This document shows positions 1 through 7,166 of a stretch of DNA of 64,000 nt, one piece after another. This DNA comes from JADFNB01 sp036397455 (lineage in GTDB: Bacteria; Gemmatimonadota; Gemmatimonadetes; Gemmatimonadales; GWC2-71-9): NCBI GenBank assembly GCA_036397455.1, contig DASWIX010000062.1, forward strand, positions 1 to 64,000, given 5' to 3'. The stretch's first letter is position 1. Each line of letters begins with the position of its first letter. The position numbers and the translations under genes are program-made. Below the pieces are notes generated by a model. The model did no database searches. It saw only the letters and a list, made by a program, of their open reading frames with translations, and was not told the origin of the DNA.

Positions 1-291
1 CCAGTGCGCCGTACCCTTGCTCCATAGGTAAGCCACACTCCATTCACAGGTTATCCTTATTTCACATCCGGGAACTTCGGCCTAGCAAGACGTCCAGCAA
101 GTAACACCCCCCCCGGTCACGCAGAGCCCTGACAGGGTCCAAAGGCCCCTCCATCTCGTGGTGGCTTCCCTGTCCTTCCGCATTCGTCGTGTCGTTGACG
201 ATGCATGGACATTCCGATGACGTGGTTAGCCCGCGTGACGTGCTGCGACTCCCTGCCACGTGGCCTGACGAGTGCGCCTGAAAACGAAGAC
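1..291. other. left-edge stretch with no supported gene
   Basis: Short frames cross this stretch but none encodes anything recognisable or has a convincing ribosome site. It lies just downstream of the minus-strand toxin gene. I see no hairpin followed by a T tract, no tRNA-like fold and no repeat here. Confidence 0.5.
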
Positions 292-687
292 TTAGCGGTC
301 CAGGCGCTCGAACACACGCTTGTCTGAGATCCCCCAGATGAACGGTGGCCGCGTGGACCCCGCTTTCGCTAACATCTCATCCGCCACCGAGAGCACGAAT
401 GCAGCGATCTGTCGGAATGACCGCTGTGCGAGCGCGCGTCCTGTGAACACGAATACCCCAAGCCCGGCATCGTGGATGGATTGCCGCTGAGCGGGGTGGC
501 GGGACATCCTGGCGTCGAGTGTCACCAGGAACCAGCCTCGATCCCTGATTCCCACGAAGATCACTGAATCGGCAGCGTCCGGCCCGAACTCCGCGGGCGA
601 ATGGCGGAACTGGCAGTCTTCTTGGTCGAGGTCCTGAAGTGCCCTTGCAAGCTGTGGTGGGAAGTTGGCGTCGAGGAGGAAGATCAA
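292..687 (-). CDS. DUF5615 PIN-like toxin
   Basis: 131-residue protein with the PIN-like layout of the DUF5615/Mut7-C group: an N-terminal strand ending in acidic Asp6 (MIFLLDANFP), a central Asp-rich stretch (GPDAADSVIF) and a later strand with LVTLDARMS. Family members are thought to be nucleases of type II toxin-antitoxin pairs. Its start overlaps the stop of the upstream DUF433 gene by 4 nt (ATGA), so the two are translationally coupled, antitoxin first. The length is normal for the family. RNase activity is inferred from the fold, not shown here. Confidence 0.72.
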   Translation of the reverse strand: MIFLLDANFPPQLARALQDLDQEDCQFRHSPAEFGPDAADSVIFVGIRDRGWFLVTLDARMSRHPAQRQSIHDAGLGVFVFTGRALAQRSFRQIAAFVLSVADEMLAKAGSTRPPFIWGISDKRVFERLDR

Positions 688-1439
688 GCGGCGAGGGCCA
701 ACTGGGCCTCGAACGCCATCGCCGCGGCCAACTCCTTGGGGGAGATCTCGAAGGCCCGAGCGACGGCCGGTTCCGGGTTACCCGATGCATACAGGCACAG
801 GATGTCGGTCCGGATCCGTGTGCCGAGGATGACCGGTGCTCCAAACGCGATCCGTGGGTCGAGCACGACCGGTACGTCCCGCCCCATCGGAAACCAGCGA
901 TGCGCTAAGGACGTCGTGGCGTCGAAGTCGATCTGCTCCACGTAGTGCTCGAACAGGCTGCCGGCTATGAGTTGGAAGCTCGCCTGCCTGCCGGTAACCT
1001 GGAGGAGGTCTGGCTGGGGTCCCGACTCCGACAGCCCGACGAAGATCTCTTCGTGGTCGGTGAAGACGCGCCGGTGCGCGAACGGATGCGGTGTGTCGAA
1101 CATCTCCGCAATGCGGCGGGCTGCTACTCGAACCCGCTGCAAGGGAACACCCTTCTCTACGAAGCCTCGGACGACTCGCAATTCCATCAGCTCGAGGAAC
1201 GACAGGGCAACTGTTCCGTCAATCGTCGGGAGGTCGGTTCGAACGACGGGTGGCTGACGCGTGCGGCGGGGCTGCGCTCCGGACTTGAGCCAGTAGGTGT
1301 AGCCGCGCACCCAACGGCTCAACCGTTGCGGGCCTAACTTGAGCAGGCGGGCAGCGTCGGCGCGACTGTAGATTCCGATCCCGAGGGGGACAGGCGGGCG
1401 ATGCAAGATGCCTCCGTTCGGGCGGGATGCCATCCCCAA
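684..1439 (-). CDS. DUF433 antitoxin with N-terminal helix-turn-helix
   Basis: 251 residues in two parts. The first ~70 residues hold a MerR-like helix-turn-helix (YSRADAARLLKLGPQRLSRW), and the last ~60 residues the DUF433 fold (core VILGTRIRTDILCLY). DUF433 proteins are the usual partners of DUF5615 toxins; the added DNA-binding part suggests this one also represses its own promoter. The middle ~110 residues match nothing I recognise. At 251 residues it is about three times a minimal DUF433 antitoxin of ~75 residues. The upstream minus strand carries an AT-rich TAATAT about 6 nt before a GGGG and the ATG, so the leader is short. Confidence 0.75.
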   Translation of the reverse strand: MGMASRPNGGILHRPPVPLGIGIYSRADAARLLKLGPQRLSRWVRGYTYWLKSGAQPRRTRQPPVVRTDLPTIDGTVALSFLELMELRVVRGFVEKGVPLQRVRVAARRIAEMFDTPHPFAHRRVFTDHEEIFVGLSESGPQPDLLQVTGRQASFQLIAGSLFEHYVEQIDFDATTSLAHRWFPMGRDVPVVLDPRIAFGAPVILGTRIRTDILCLYASGNPEPAVARAFEISPKELAAAMAFEAQLALAA

Positions 1440-1511
1440 TATTAGGACGTGTGGGCATCCGCGCTACCAGGCGCCCCGAACGCCCTCCACTATCCCGATT
1501 CACCGGCTGCC

Positions 1512-2045
1512 ATGACGCGATTCCACCTACAGTTTCCGCCCCGCCTCATCTCCGCCCTCGCCGAGCGCTACACCACCGCCGACGCGCCGAAGGCTCAAGC
1601 GGCGGAGCGGGTCCTGGTCGAAACGGTTGGACCGGCAATCCGCGAAGCCGGTTGCATTCAGAAGGGCCAGTTCCTGGCCCTTTGTCGCTGGAAGAGTCCT
1701 CGTGTACTACCCCGTGCCATGGAGAACGGAGCCGATCTCGTCGAAGAAGCCACAGCCATCGCCTTCGCCGCCCGGCACGAGGCCCTCCGAATCGGCAATC
1801 TCATGATTCTCCGCGGTGTGAGCTGGCCTGTCGCGTCCGTGCTCCTGCACTTCGGCCACCGAGACCGCTATCCCATCCTCGACTTCCGCGCCCTCGAGTC
1901 CCTCGGCGTGGAGCAACCGTCGCAATACAGCTTCGAGTTCTGGTGGGCGTACGTGCAGGCCTGCCGGCAGCTCGCCGATAAGCACGGCGCCGAGATGAGG
2001 ACGCTCGACCGTGCGTTGTGGCAATGGTCGAAGGAGCGGCGCTAG
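1512..2045 (+). CDS. hypothetical protein, HhH-glycosylase-like
   Basis: 177 residues from the ATG at 1512; the frame stays open upstream to 1449, but the extra 21 residues are Pro/Ala-rich and look non-coding. Residues ~100-135 (VSWPVASVLLHFGHRDRYPILDFRAL) resemble the helix-hairpin-helix plus catalytic-Asp segment of DNA glycosylase-like proteins, where a conserved Asp follows a Y-P-I-L-D pattern. No iron-sulfur cysteines are present. It stands alone between two toxin-antitoxin pairs and reads away from the first. Function is unproven; the fold match is from motif shape only. Confidence 0.6.
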   Translation: MTRFHLQFPPRLISALAERYTTADAPKAQAAERVLVETVGPAIREAGCIQKGQFLALCRWKSPRVLPRAMENGADLVEEATAIAFAARHEALRIGNLMILRGVSWPVASVLLHFGHRDRYPILDFRALESLGVEQPSQYSFEFWWAYVQACRQLADKHGAEMRTLDRALWQWSKERR

Positions 2046-2149
2046 AGCCGCCGTGTCGCTGGGCGAGCTCAGGAGTGCGAAGTTCCCCGGAGTGGCCTTT
2101 GCGGACGGAAGCTGCCAACGTCCGGGCGAGCCGCCTCACGCTCCCCACT

Positions 2150-2208
2150 GAGTCGCCGGAGCGACTCGTCTGCTCCGATATGGGGCAATCAGTTCCCAAT
2201 AGGGAACT
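2150..2208. repeat. two tandem short hairpins in convergent gap
   Basis: Two perfect inverted repeats lie between the convergent ends of the HhH-like gene and higA: 2150-2167 (GAGTCGC arms, loop CGGA) and 2191-2208 (AGTTCCC arms, loop AATA). Each has 7-bp arms and a 4-nt loop, centres 41 bp apart. Neither is followed by a T tract on either strand. They may slow or end transcription from both sides. The rest of 2046-2321 shows no gene. Confidence 0.45.
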
Positions 2209-2321
2209 CCGGTCTTGCGATGAACCAAGGAGCTTGGCGAGTTCGCGTTGGTGCACCGACGCCACCGGAATGGTCGTCCATTATCGTCGGTCAGCGTGCT
2301 CAGACTACGATCTGCCGCGGA

Positions 2322-2750
2322 TCATCGCCTTTGCCCACCAGCGGTGCCGCGGGGTCCGCGCCGCCGCGCAGCCGAACGCCTCGGGGTCTCCCGGATCAGC
2401 ACGCGGGCCGGGATCCCCAGTCCGCGTTCGAGCCGACGGATCATCGGAAGCGTGAGCGCCCGACGCCGGTTCAGCACTTCGGAGACGCGCCCGCTCGAAC
2501 CGAGAAAGGGCTCGAGGTCCTTGGCGCGGAGGCCCTGCTGCTCCATGCGGAAGCGGATGGCCTCGACCGGGTCCGGAGGATCGATCGGCCAGCGCTTTGC
2601 CTCGTACGCCTCGATCAGGGTCGCCAGCACGTCGAGGGCATCGCCCTCCGGGGTGTCCGGCTGCGCGTCCATGAGACGCTCGACAACCGCCAGGGCCCGC
2701 TCGTAGTCCGCTTCGGTCTTGATCGGCCGGATGTTGCCCGTCGCGTTCAT
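2322..2750 (-). CDS. higA: HigA-type antitoxin, Xre family
   Basis: 142 residues, starting at the ATG whose first bases overlap the higB stop by 4 nt. Residues ~10-60 form the acidic helical N-terminus usual for HigA (EGDALDVLATLIEAYEAKRW), and ~70-120 an Xre/Cro helix-turn-helix (GLRAKDLEPFLGSSGRVSEV, LTLPMIRRL). The last ~20 residues are Arg/Ala-rich. Toxin-first order (higB then higA) is typical of this family. HigA binds HigB and represses the promoter; the palindromes upstream of higB are the likely target. Longer in-frame starts lie inside higB and are rejected. Confidence 0.85.
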   Translation of the reverse strand: MNATGNIRPIKTEADYERALAVVERLMDAQPDTPEGDALDVLATLIEAYEAKRWPIDPPDPVEAIRFRMEQQGLRAKDLEPFLGSSGRVSEVLNRRRALTLPMIRRLERGLGIPARVLIRETPRRSAARRRGPRGTAGGQRR

Positions 2751-3049
2751 ATCGTCTCCGCGCCGATCTGGTCGTATTCGGCATGCGTGCCGATGAACCG
2801 CACGTACACGACCCGGTACGGGTAGTTGATCCTGACCACCAGGCGGTACCGGTTCCCCGCGATGTTGAACACCACCCGTCCGGCCTTGAGGATGCTCGCG
2901 TTGCCAAACTCCCGCTTGACGTCCGTCGGCCGGGCCCAGTCGGCATCCGCCGTTTGGGCGTACCACGCTTGGAGCGCGGCCTTGGCGCCCTTTCCGCGCG
3001 GGTGATGCTCCCAGAACTGCCGGAGCGTGCGTTTCGCGATCACCCGCAT
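2747..3049 (-). CDS. higB: HigB-type mRNA interferase toxin
   Basis: 100 residues matching the HigB group of the RelE superfamily: N-terminal MRVIAKRTLRQFWEHHP, a central basic helix ending DWARPTDVKREFGNAS, then beta strands VVFNIAGNRYRLVVRI and VVYVRFIGTHAEYD. The GNRYRL and YVRFIGTHAEYD segments are hallmark family strands carrying the basic and His residues used in ribosome-dependent mRNA cleavage. It is the first gene of the pair. The ATG sits 5 nt after a likely -10 box, so the transcript may be leaderless. Confidence 0.9.
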   Translation of the reverse strand: MRVIAKRTLRQFWEHHPRGKGAKAALQAWYAQTADADWARPTDVKREFGNASILKAGRVVFNIAGNRYRLVVRINYPYRVVYVRFIGTHAEYDQIGAETI

Positions 3050-3054
3050 GACGA

Positions 3055-3101
3055 ATTATGGCGACCTCCCATGCTGGGAGCAAGCCTCCCATTCTGGGAG
3101 G
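3055..3101 (-). promoter_or_regulatory. higBA promoter with double operator
   Basis: Reading the minus strand toward higB: TTGCTC (3083-3078), 17-nt spacer, CATAAT (3060-3055), then ATG at 3049. Two palindromes overlap it: 3085-3101 (CCTCCCA...TGGGAGG, just upstream of the -35) and 3066-3080 (CTCCCA...TGGGAG, inside the spacer). Their centres are 20 bp apart, about two helical turns, so two HigA dimers could bind the same face and shut the promoter. Sites are seen in the sequence; binding is inferred. Confidence 0.65.
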
Positions 3102-3186
3102 TGAGGCTCCGGGCATCGGAATCACACCGGCTCACGCACCCCTGGCCCAGTACCGATACGCCTCGATCCACTCGGCCCCTCGAGGT

Positions 3187-3311
3187 GCCGCCGCGCGGCT
3201 CAGCCGCATGAAGCGGCAAGGGCACGCGCCGTCGGTTTAACCGACAGAGCCGAGCCGCGGGTTTACCCGCGGATCTTGGCGCCGATCGCCGAGCGCCGGT
3301 CGGTCACGCGC
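3187..3311. repeat. 125-bp direct repeat, copy 1
   Basis: Matches 3413-3537 at 122 of 125 positions (offset 226 bp). It contains the palindromes GTCGGTTTAACCGAC and CCGCGGGTTTACCCGCGG plus the GCCGCATGAAGCGGC hairpin. Such near-identity in non-coding DNA points to a recent duplication or transposition of the whole block. Confidence 0.85.
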
Positions 3312-3327
3312 CGGGTACCGAGCCGAC

Positions 3328-3355
3328 GCGCGATGATCGGCGGCCTGAAGCCGCC
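3328..3355. repeat. 28-bp hairpin repeat, copy 1
   Basis: Starts GCGCGATGATC and ends in a hairpin GGCGGC-CTGAA-GCCGCC. It recurs at 3391-3418 with one change (loop ATGAA). The two lie between the 125-bp copies. Confidence 0.8.
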
Positions 3356-3390
3356 ATTGCTGAGATCCGCACATGGTCCCGACCCGATGC

Positions 3391-3418
3391 GCGCGATGAT
3401 CGGCGGCATGAAGCCGCC
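3391..3418. repeat. 28-bp hairpin repeat, copy 2
   Basis: Same as 3328-3355 with loop ATGAA instead of CTGAA. Its last 6 bases run into the second 125-bp copy. Confidence 0.8.
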
Positions 3419-3537
3419 GCGCGGCTCAGCCGCGTGAAGCGGCAAGGGCACGCGCCCTCGGTTTAACCGACAGAGCCGAGCCGCGGGTTTACCCGCGGAT
3501 CTTGGCGCCGATCGCCGAGCGCCGGTCGGTGACGCGC
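3413..3537. repeat. 125-bp direct repeat, copy 2
   Basis: Second copy of 3187-3311 with three substitutions. One of them changes the arm of the central palindrome from GTCGGTT to CTCGGTT, so that stem is one pair shorter in this copy. Confidence 0.85.
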
Positions 3538-3880
3538 GGCTGATGGGTCGAGGAAAGTGGCCCGGCGTCCCGGTCGGTGTTCCGCGGTTGAAACCGCGGC
3601 TGGGCGCGCTTCGCGCGACGGGCGCTGAAGCGCAACGCGAAGGCGACGTCCTTCAGGTTGTGCCGCCGGCGGAGCCGGCGCCGCTCGCCGGGTTGACGCG
3701 GAGAATCAAGGACGGCGGGTGTTGGTCTTGGGTTTTGTCGCTGATGATCGGCGACATGGCGCAGCCCGGTGCCGGGGATTCGGTCCGGCGGACGCTCGAC
3801 ACTGAGTCTCACCACGTCGTTCGCTGATCGGTGGCTATGCGAGCTGACCGTCGCGTGTTGTGTGCGCGTCAATCGACGCT

Positions 3881-4603
3881 TCACCCACGGGGCAGATACA
3901 GCGGCACCAGCAGGAGCGTGTCCATATACGCGTGAGCAAGCACGAGCACCCATAAGCGGCGGCGCAACACAAGATAGGAAATCCCAAGCGCCAGGCCCAT
4001 GAAGCCGGTCTGCACGATTCCCATGGGGCCCCAGTCGAAGTGCACAAGGCCGAATACCAAAGCGCTGATCGCAACCGCCGAACGCACCGCCCAGCTGCTG
4101 TGTGCTCCCAGCTCGGCCACGCGTGTGATCAGAAAGGCGCGGTAGATGACCTCCTCGCCGAGCGACGACACGAGATAGACTCCGATCAGTGCGAGGATCA
4201 GCATCGGCAGATTCCCGCGCAGATACTCATACCGGGTCATGTCGGCGCTTTCGGGCACACCGGTGATGTTCGCCATCACGATCGAGCCGAGCACGAACGC
4301 GGCGGCTGCGGCGATCAATACGAGGAAAGATTGCAGAACGGCCTTCCCCACTGACCGCCAGCCCGCAAAGCGCAATCCCAGTCCAAAATACTCCCAACTC
4401 TGGCCGCGCACCCGCAATCCGAGCCACACAACGCAGAGCATCACGACATTGGCCACCCATGCAACAGCCTGACGCGCGAGCGCGTTATTGCCGACCAGCG
4501 GCAGGGCGATCGTGATCGCCGCCAACGCAACCGCGAGCACGACGACGAGTTCGGCAACCTTCGCGACACGACTGGTCGACAGCAACTGCCCGAGCGCCGT
4601 CAC
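3881..4603 (-). CDS. CPBP-family intramembrane metalloprotease
   Basis: About 240 residues with six or more membrane segments. The CPBP (CAAX protease, Abi) motifs are all present: EEVIYR (EExxxR) inside SSLGEEVIYRAFLITR, FGLVHFDWG with the second-motif His, and LAHAYMDT (HxxxD). The family cleaves or processes membrane proteins and sometimes handles bacteriocins. The frame stays open into the upstream kinase gene; that extension is hydrophilic and out of character, so I placed the start at a GTG at 4603, which begins VTALGQLLSTSR. No good ribosome site supports it, so the start is soft. Confidence 0.75.
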   Translation of the reverse strand: MTALGQLLSTSRVAKVAELVVVLAVALAAITIALPLVGNNALARQAVAWVANVVMLCVVWLGLRVRGQSWEYFGLGLRFAGWRSVGKAVLQSFLVLIAAAAAFVLGSIVMANITGVPESADMTRYEYLRGNLPMLILALIGVYLVSSLGEEVIYRAFLITRVAELGAHSSWAVRSAVAISALVFGLVHFDWGPMGIVQTGFMGLALGISYLVLRRRLWVLVLAHAYMDTLLLVPLYLPRG

Positions 4604-4691
4604 GTTGGTGTCACAGTGGCAATACTGCCAGAGCAGAAGTCGGAGACCATTTTTCCCGTACTGTTGGGGGGTCGATTGATGGCTGTTCCGT

Positions 4692-5975
4692 TCACGGAGC
4701 GGGGAACGCTTCAAGATGACGTTGCGATTCGGGATCGGCCATGGGACACCAGACGCGCGCGACGGTTCCGCGCGGATGATTGCCCGAGAACTCGAGTTTG
4801 AGGCCCAGGCGGTGCGCGACGGATCGAGCATTGGTGAGCCCCCTTCCCGTGCCTGTTTCCCCCGAGGTGCCCAAGCGGCTGCGGATGTTCGTTCCCGCGG
4901 CCAGTGCCTCCAGTACGCCCTCGGGCAATCCAGTCCCTTCGTCGAGCACCTCCAAGACTCCGCTGCCGTCCTTCGTGCGGACCCTGATCCTGATCGTTCC
5001 GCCCGGGTGCGAGAACTTGATGGCGTTGGACACGAGGTTATTCAAGATGACGTGCGTGAATATGGGGCCGGAGGTCCAGATCCGAGGCATCTCTTCCTGC
5101 GGCGTCTCCACGGTCATCTCCACGCCTTTGGCTTCCAGGTGATTCTCAAAGACAAAACGACATGTATCGATCGCGTCACCGAGCTTCACGGCTGTTTTGG
5201 AGGGTTCGGTTTCGAAATCTCCGGCACGCAGTTGCCGGACGGCGCTGATGAGATCCTCCATCTGGTGGATCGCCGAAGTCATCCGCTCCGCTCTGTTCGC
5301 CTCGGCGCTGAGCCCGATCACGGTCGTGAGGTTCGCCATGTCGTGGACGACTACTGAAAACAGATGACGGTAGTTTTCCAGATGCTGGGTAAGAACGCGG
5401 TTCGCGAGGGAGGCTTCACGGACGAGCGCATTGACCAGCCGGGTGACGACGACGAGCAAAGCGAGCATGAGGAGTGGAACAGGCAACAGGGCCAATCCGG
5501 GATCGCCGGGAAAAAGGATCGGAAAAGGCTGATAGTACACGCTGACGAGGTAGGACGCCGCGATCAATGCGGAGACGACAATGCTCACCTTGATGCCCCG
5601 TTTGGGTCCCAGAAAAAGCACCGCCGCCGCCATGTAAATGGGGAGGAAAATGAATGGCGTGAGAAAATCGGGGGAAGCGAGCGCGCGATTCACGATCATC
5701 GTGAAACCGCCCAAGTAGATCAGTGCCCCGCCCGCGCGCCGCGAATGGCCATCGATCCGGACGAAGACCAACGTTGTGGCCATGACAATGATCGGGAGCG
5801 TGATCCGGAGCAGGGCAATGTCGAGGTCTTCACTTTCCAACATGACCCCGAGAAAGAGACCCGCCACCAAGAGCGCGAGCGTCCCGCAAAAGAGGTAAAC
5901 GGCTTCGGTTCGGTATTGTTCGAGGATTTCCCCCGTGAGACCGGGAAAGTCCGATGGTCCGTTTTGAGTTCTCAT
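4692..5975 (-). CDS. membrane sensor histidine kinase
   Basis: 427 residues. The first ~200 residues hold about six membrane helices with short loops and no recognisable ligand domain. A dimerisation/phosphoacceptor helix follows with the H-box VVHDMANL, then the ATPase domain: N-box VILNNLVSNAIKFSHP, G1 DEGTGLPEG and G2 GTGRGLTNARSV. It should autophosphorylate on the H-box His. No response regulator is adjacent, so it is an orphan. Start ATG at 5975 has GGAGG about 10 nt upstream. The CPBP gene follows on the same strand. Confidence 0.9.
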   Translation of the reverse strand: MRTQNGPSDFPGLTGEILEQYRTEAVYLFCGTLALLVAGLFLGVMLESEDLDIALLRITLPIIVMATTLVFVRIDGHSRRAGGALIYLGGFTMIVNRALASPDFLTPFIFLPIYMAAAVLFLGPKRGIKVSIVVSALIAASYLVSVYYQPFPILFPGDPGLALLPVPLLMLALLVVVTRLVNALVREASLANRVLTQHLENYRHLFSVVVHDMANLTTVIGLSAEANRAERMTSAIHQMEDLISAVRQLRAGDFETEPSKTAVKLGDAIDTCRFVFENHLEAKGVEMTVETPQEEMPRIWTSGPIFTHVILNNLVSNAIKFSHPGGTIRIRVRTKDGSGVLEVLDEGTGLPEGVLEALAAGTNIRSRLGTSGETGTGRGLTNARSVAHRLGLKLEFSGNHPRGTVARVWCPMADPESQRHLEAFPAP

Positions 5976-6032
5976 TTTGTATGAACCTCCGGAAAACGAC
6001 GCCGCTTCAATGTCACAATACGCATGTGGTCC

Positions 6033-6062
6033 ATCCGGAATGCATCGCGGTTTCTTCCGGAT
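6033..6062. repeat. inverted repeat ATCCGGAA/TTCCGGAT
   Basis: Perfect 8-bp arms at 6033-6040 and 6055-6062 around a 14-nt loop, between the end of the DapA-like gene and the start of the histidine kinase gene, both minus strand. It could be a terminator stem (no T tract follows) or an operator for the kinase gene about 60-85 nt upstream of its ATG. Confidence 0.45.
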
Positions 6063-6092
6063 TCAGGCGCGTGGAACCAGGAAGCGGTAGCG

Positions 6093-7166
6093 CTATCGCA
6101 TCCATTCATCCAAATGCGCTGTCACGAAGTCGTCGTCGGTGAGGTGGGGGTACCGGTCGATGGCGCGCGTGATCGACTCGGCCTGAGCGGGTGCGAGGCG
6201 CTCGCCGTCATCCAGGCACCAGGTTCCGCACAGCATGCCCTGTCGCCTCAGCACCTCGTGGATGCCGGGGATGACCCCGGCGAATCCGTGCGCGGCATCG
6301 AAGATGGCCGCGTTGGCGTCGGTGATCTGCGCGGCTCGCGTGAGCAACTCGGCCGGAACCGCGGACCGTGACCGGACGAGTGCCCGACACTCGGCGTGCG
6401 TCTCGACGGCGCGCGTTGTCCATACCGCCCACTGCCCCAGCAGCCCGCCGACGATGTGCAGGACCGGCATGTCGGCGGCGAGCTGGAACGCGGTCAGAAG
6501 ATCGAGGACGATGTGGTCGTCGTTTCCCGTGTAGAGCGCCAGGTCATCATGCCTGCCGGAGTCGGCCACCGCCCGTATCACGTCGAGCGTTCGGTAGCGG
6601 TCGAACGGGGCGATCTTGATGGCGACCAAGGTCTCGATCTCGACGGCTCGGTGCCAGAATGCCGACGACAGCACTCGCCCGCCGACGGCGGGTTGCAGGT
6701 AGAACCCCATGACGGGGATGACCTGGCCGACCTGGCGGAGATGATCGAGCAGCGTGTCATCGGTTGCGCGTTCCATTCCTGCGAGACTCACCAACCCCAC
6801 GTGGTAGCCGAGCGCCGCGGCGACGGAGGCCTCGCCCACCGCCTGCGCGGTGTCACCACAGATGCCCGCGACTCGCACGAACGGCGATTCGCGATGCATG
6901 CCGCGCTCGTCCAGTGCGGCCGCGGCCAGTTCGAGCACCGGCTGGTACAATCCGACATCGCGTCGCCGAATGGCGAACTGGGTCGTGTGTACGCCCACGG
7001 CAATGCCGCCGGCACCGGCGGCCACGTAGTAACGCGTGAGTGCGCGCTGCCGGCGCTCGTCGAGGCGCTTGGCGTCGGTGAGTGCCAGCGGGTGGGCGGG
7101 GATCACGACTCCGTGGCGCAATGTCGTGCGCCATGGTGTCGAGTCGGTGCCCGAGTCCACGGTCAA
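6093..7166 (-). CDS. DapA (DHDPS/NAL) superfamily aldolase
   Basis: 357 residues with the TIM-barrel layout of class I aldolases related to dihydrodipicolinate synthase. LVAIKIAPFDRY carries the Schiff-base Lys, and GVIPAHPLAL is an N-terminal strand. The length is ~60 longer than DapA and the usual Y-x-x-P dyad is not clear, so it is unlikely to be lysine biosynthesis; a sugar-acid lyase or dehydratase is more likely. TTG start at 7166 is chosen because GGGAGGG lies 6 nt upstream and it overlaps the TGA of the epimerase gene, indicating coupling. Confidence 0.75.
   Translation of the reverse strand: MTVDSGTDSTPWRTTLRHGVVIPAHPLALTDAKRLDERRQRALTRYYVAAGAGGIAVGVHTTQFAIRRRDVGLYQPVLELAAAALDERGMHRESPFVRVAGICGDTAQAVGEASVAAALGYHVGLVSLAGMERATDDTLLDHLRQVGQVIPVMGFYLQPAVGGRVLSSAFWHRAVEIETLVAIKIAPFDRYRTLDVIRAVADSGRHDDLALYTGNDDHIVLDLLTAFQLAADMPVLHIVGGLLGQWAVWTTRAVETHAECRALVRSRSAVPAELLTRAAQITDANAAIFDAAHGFAGVIPGIHEVLRRQGMLCGTWCLDDGERLAPAQAESITRAIDRYPHLTDDDFVTAHLDEWMR

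Larger units (their letters stand above)
3050..3880. other. 831-bp gene-free region rich in palindromes
   Basis: No open frame here looks coding. After the higBA promoter, 3187-3690 is a mosaic of short palindromes with A/T-rich centres: GTCGGTTTAACCGAC (3232-), CCGCGGGTTTACCCGCGG, GGCGGC(CTGAA or ATGAA)GCCGCC, CCGCGGTTGAAACCGCGG, CGCGCTTCGCGCG and GCCGGCGGAGCCGGC. They resemble REP-like intergenic elements. 3700-3880 shows nothing recognisable. Confidence 0.6.

Noticed and set aside
3187..3537. possible CRISPR array
   Set aside because: Only two long direct copies 226 bp apart with no regular spacers and no cas genes; it is a duplicated palindrome block.
6093..7166. lysine-pathway dapA
   Set aside because: The chain is too long and too divergent, and no lysine genes are near; called only to the superfamily.
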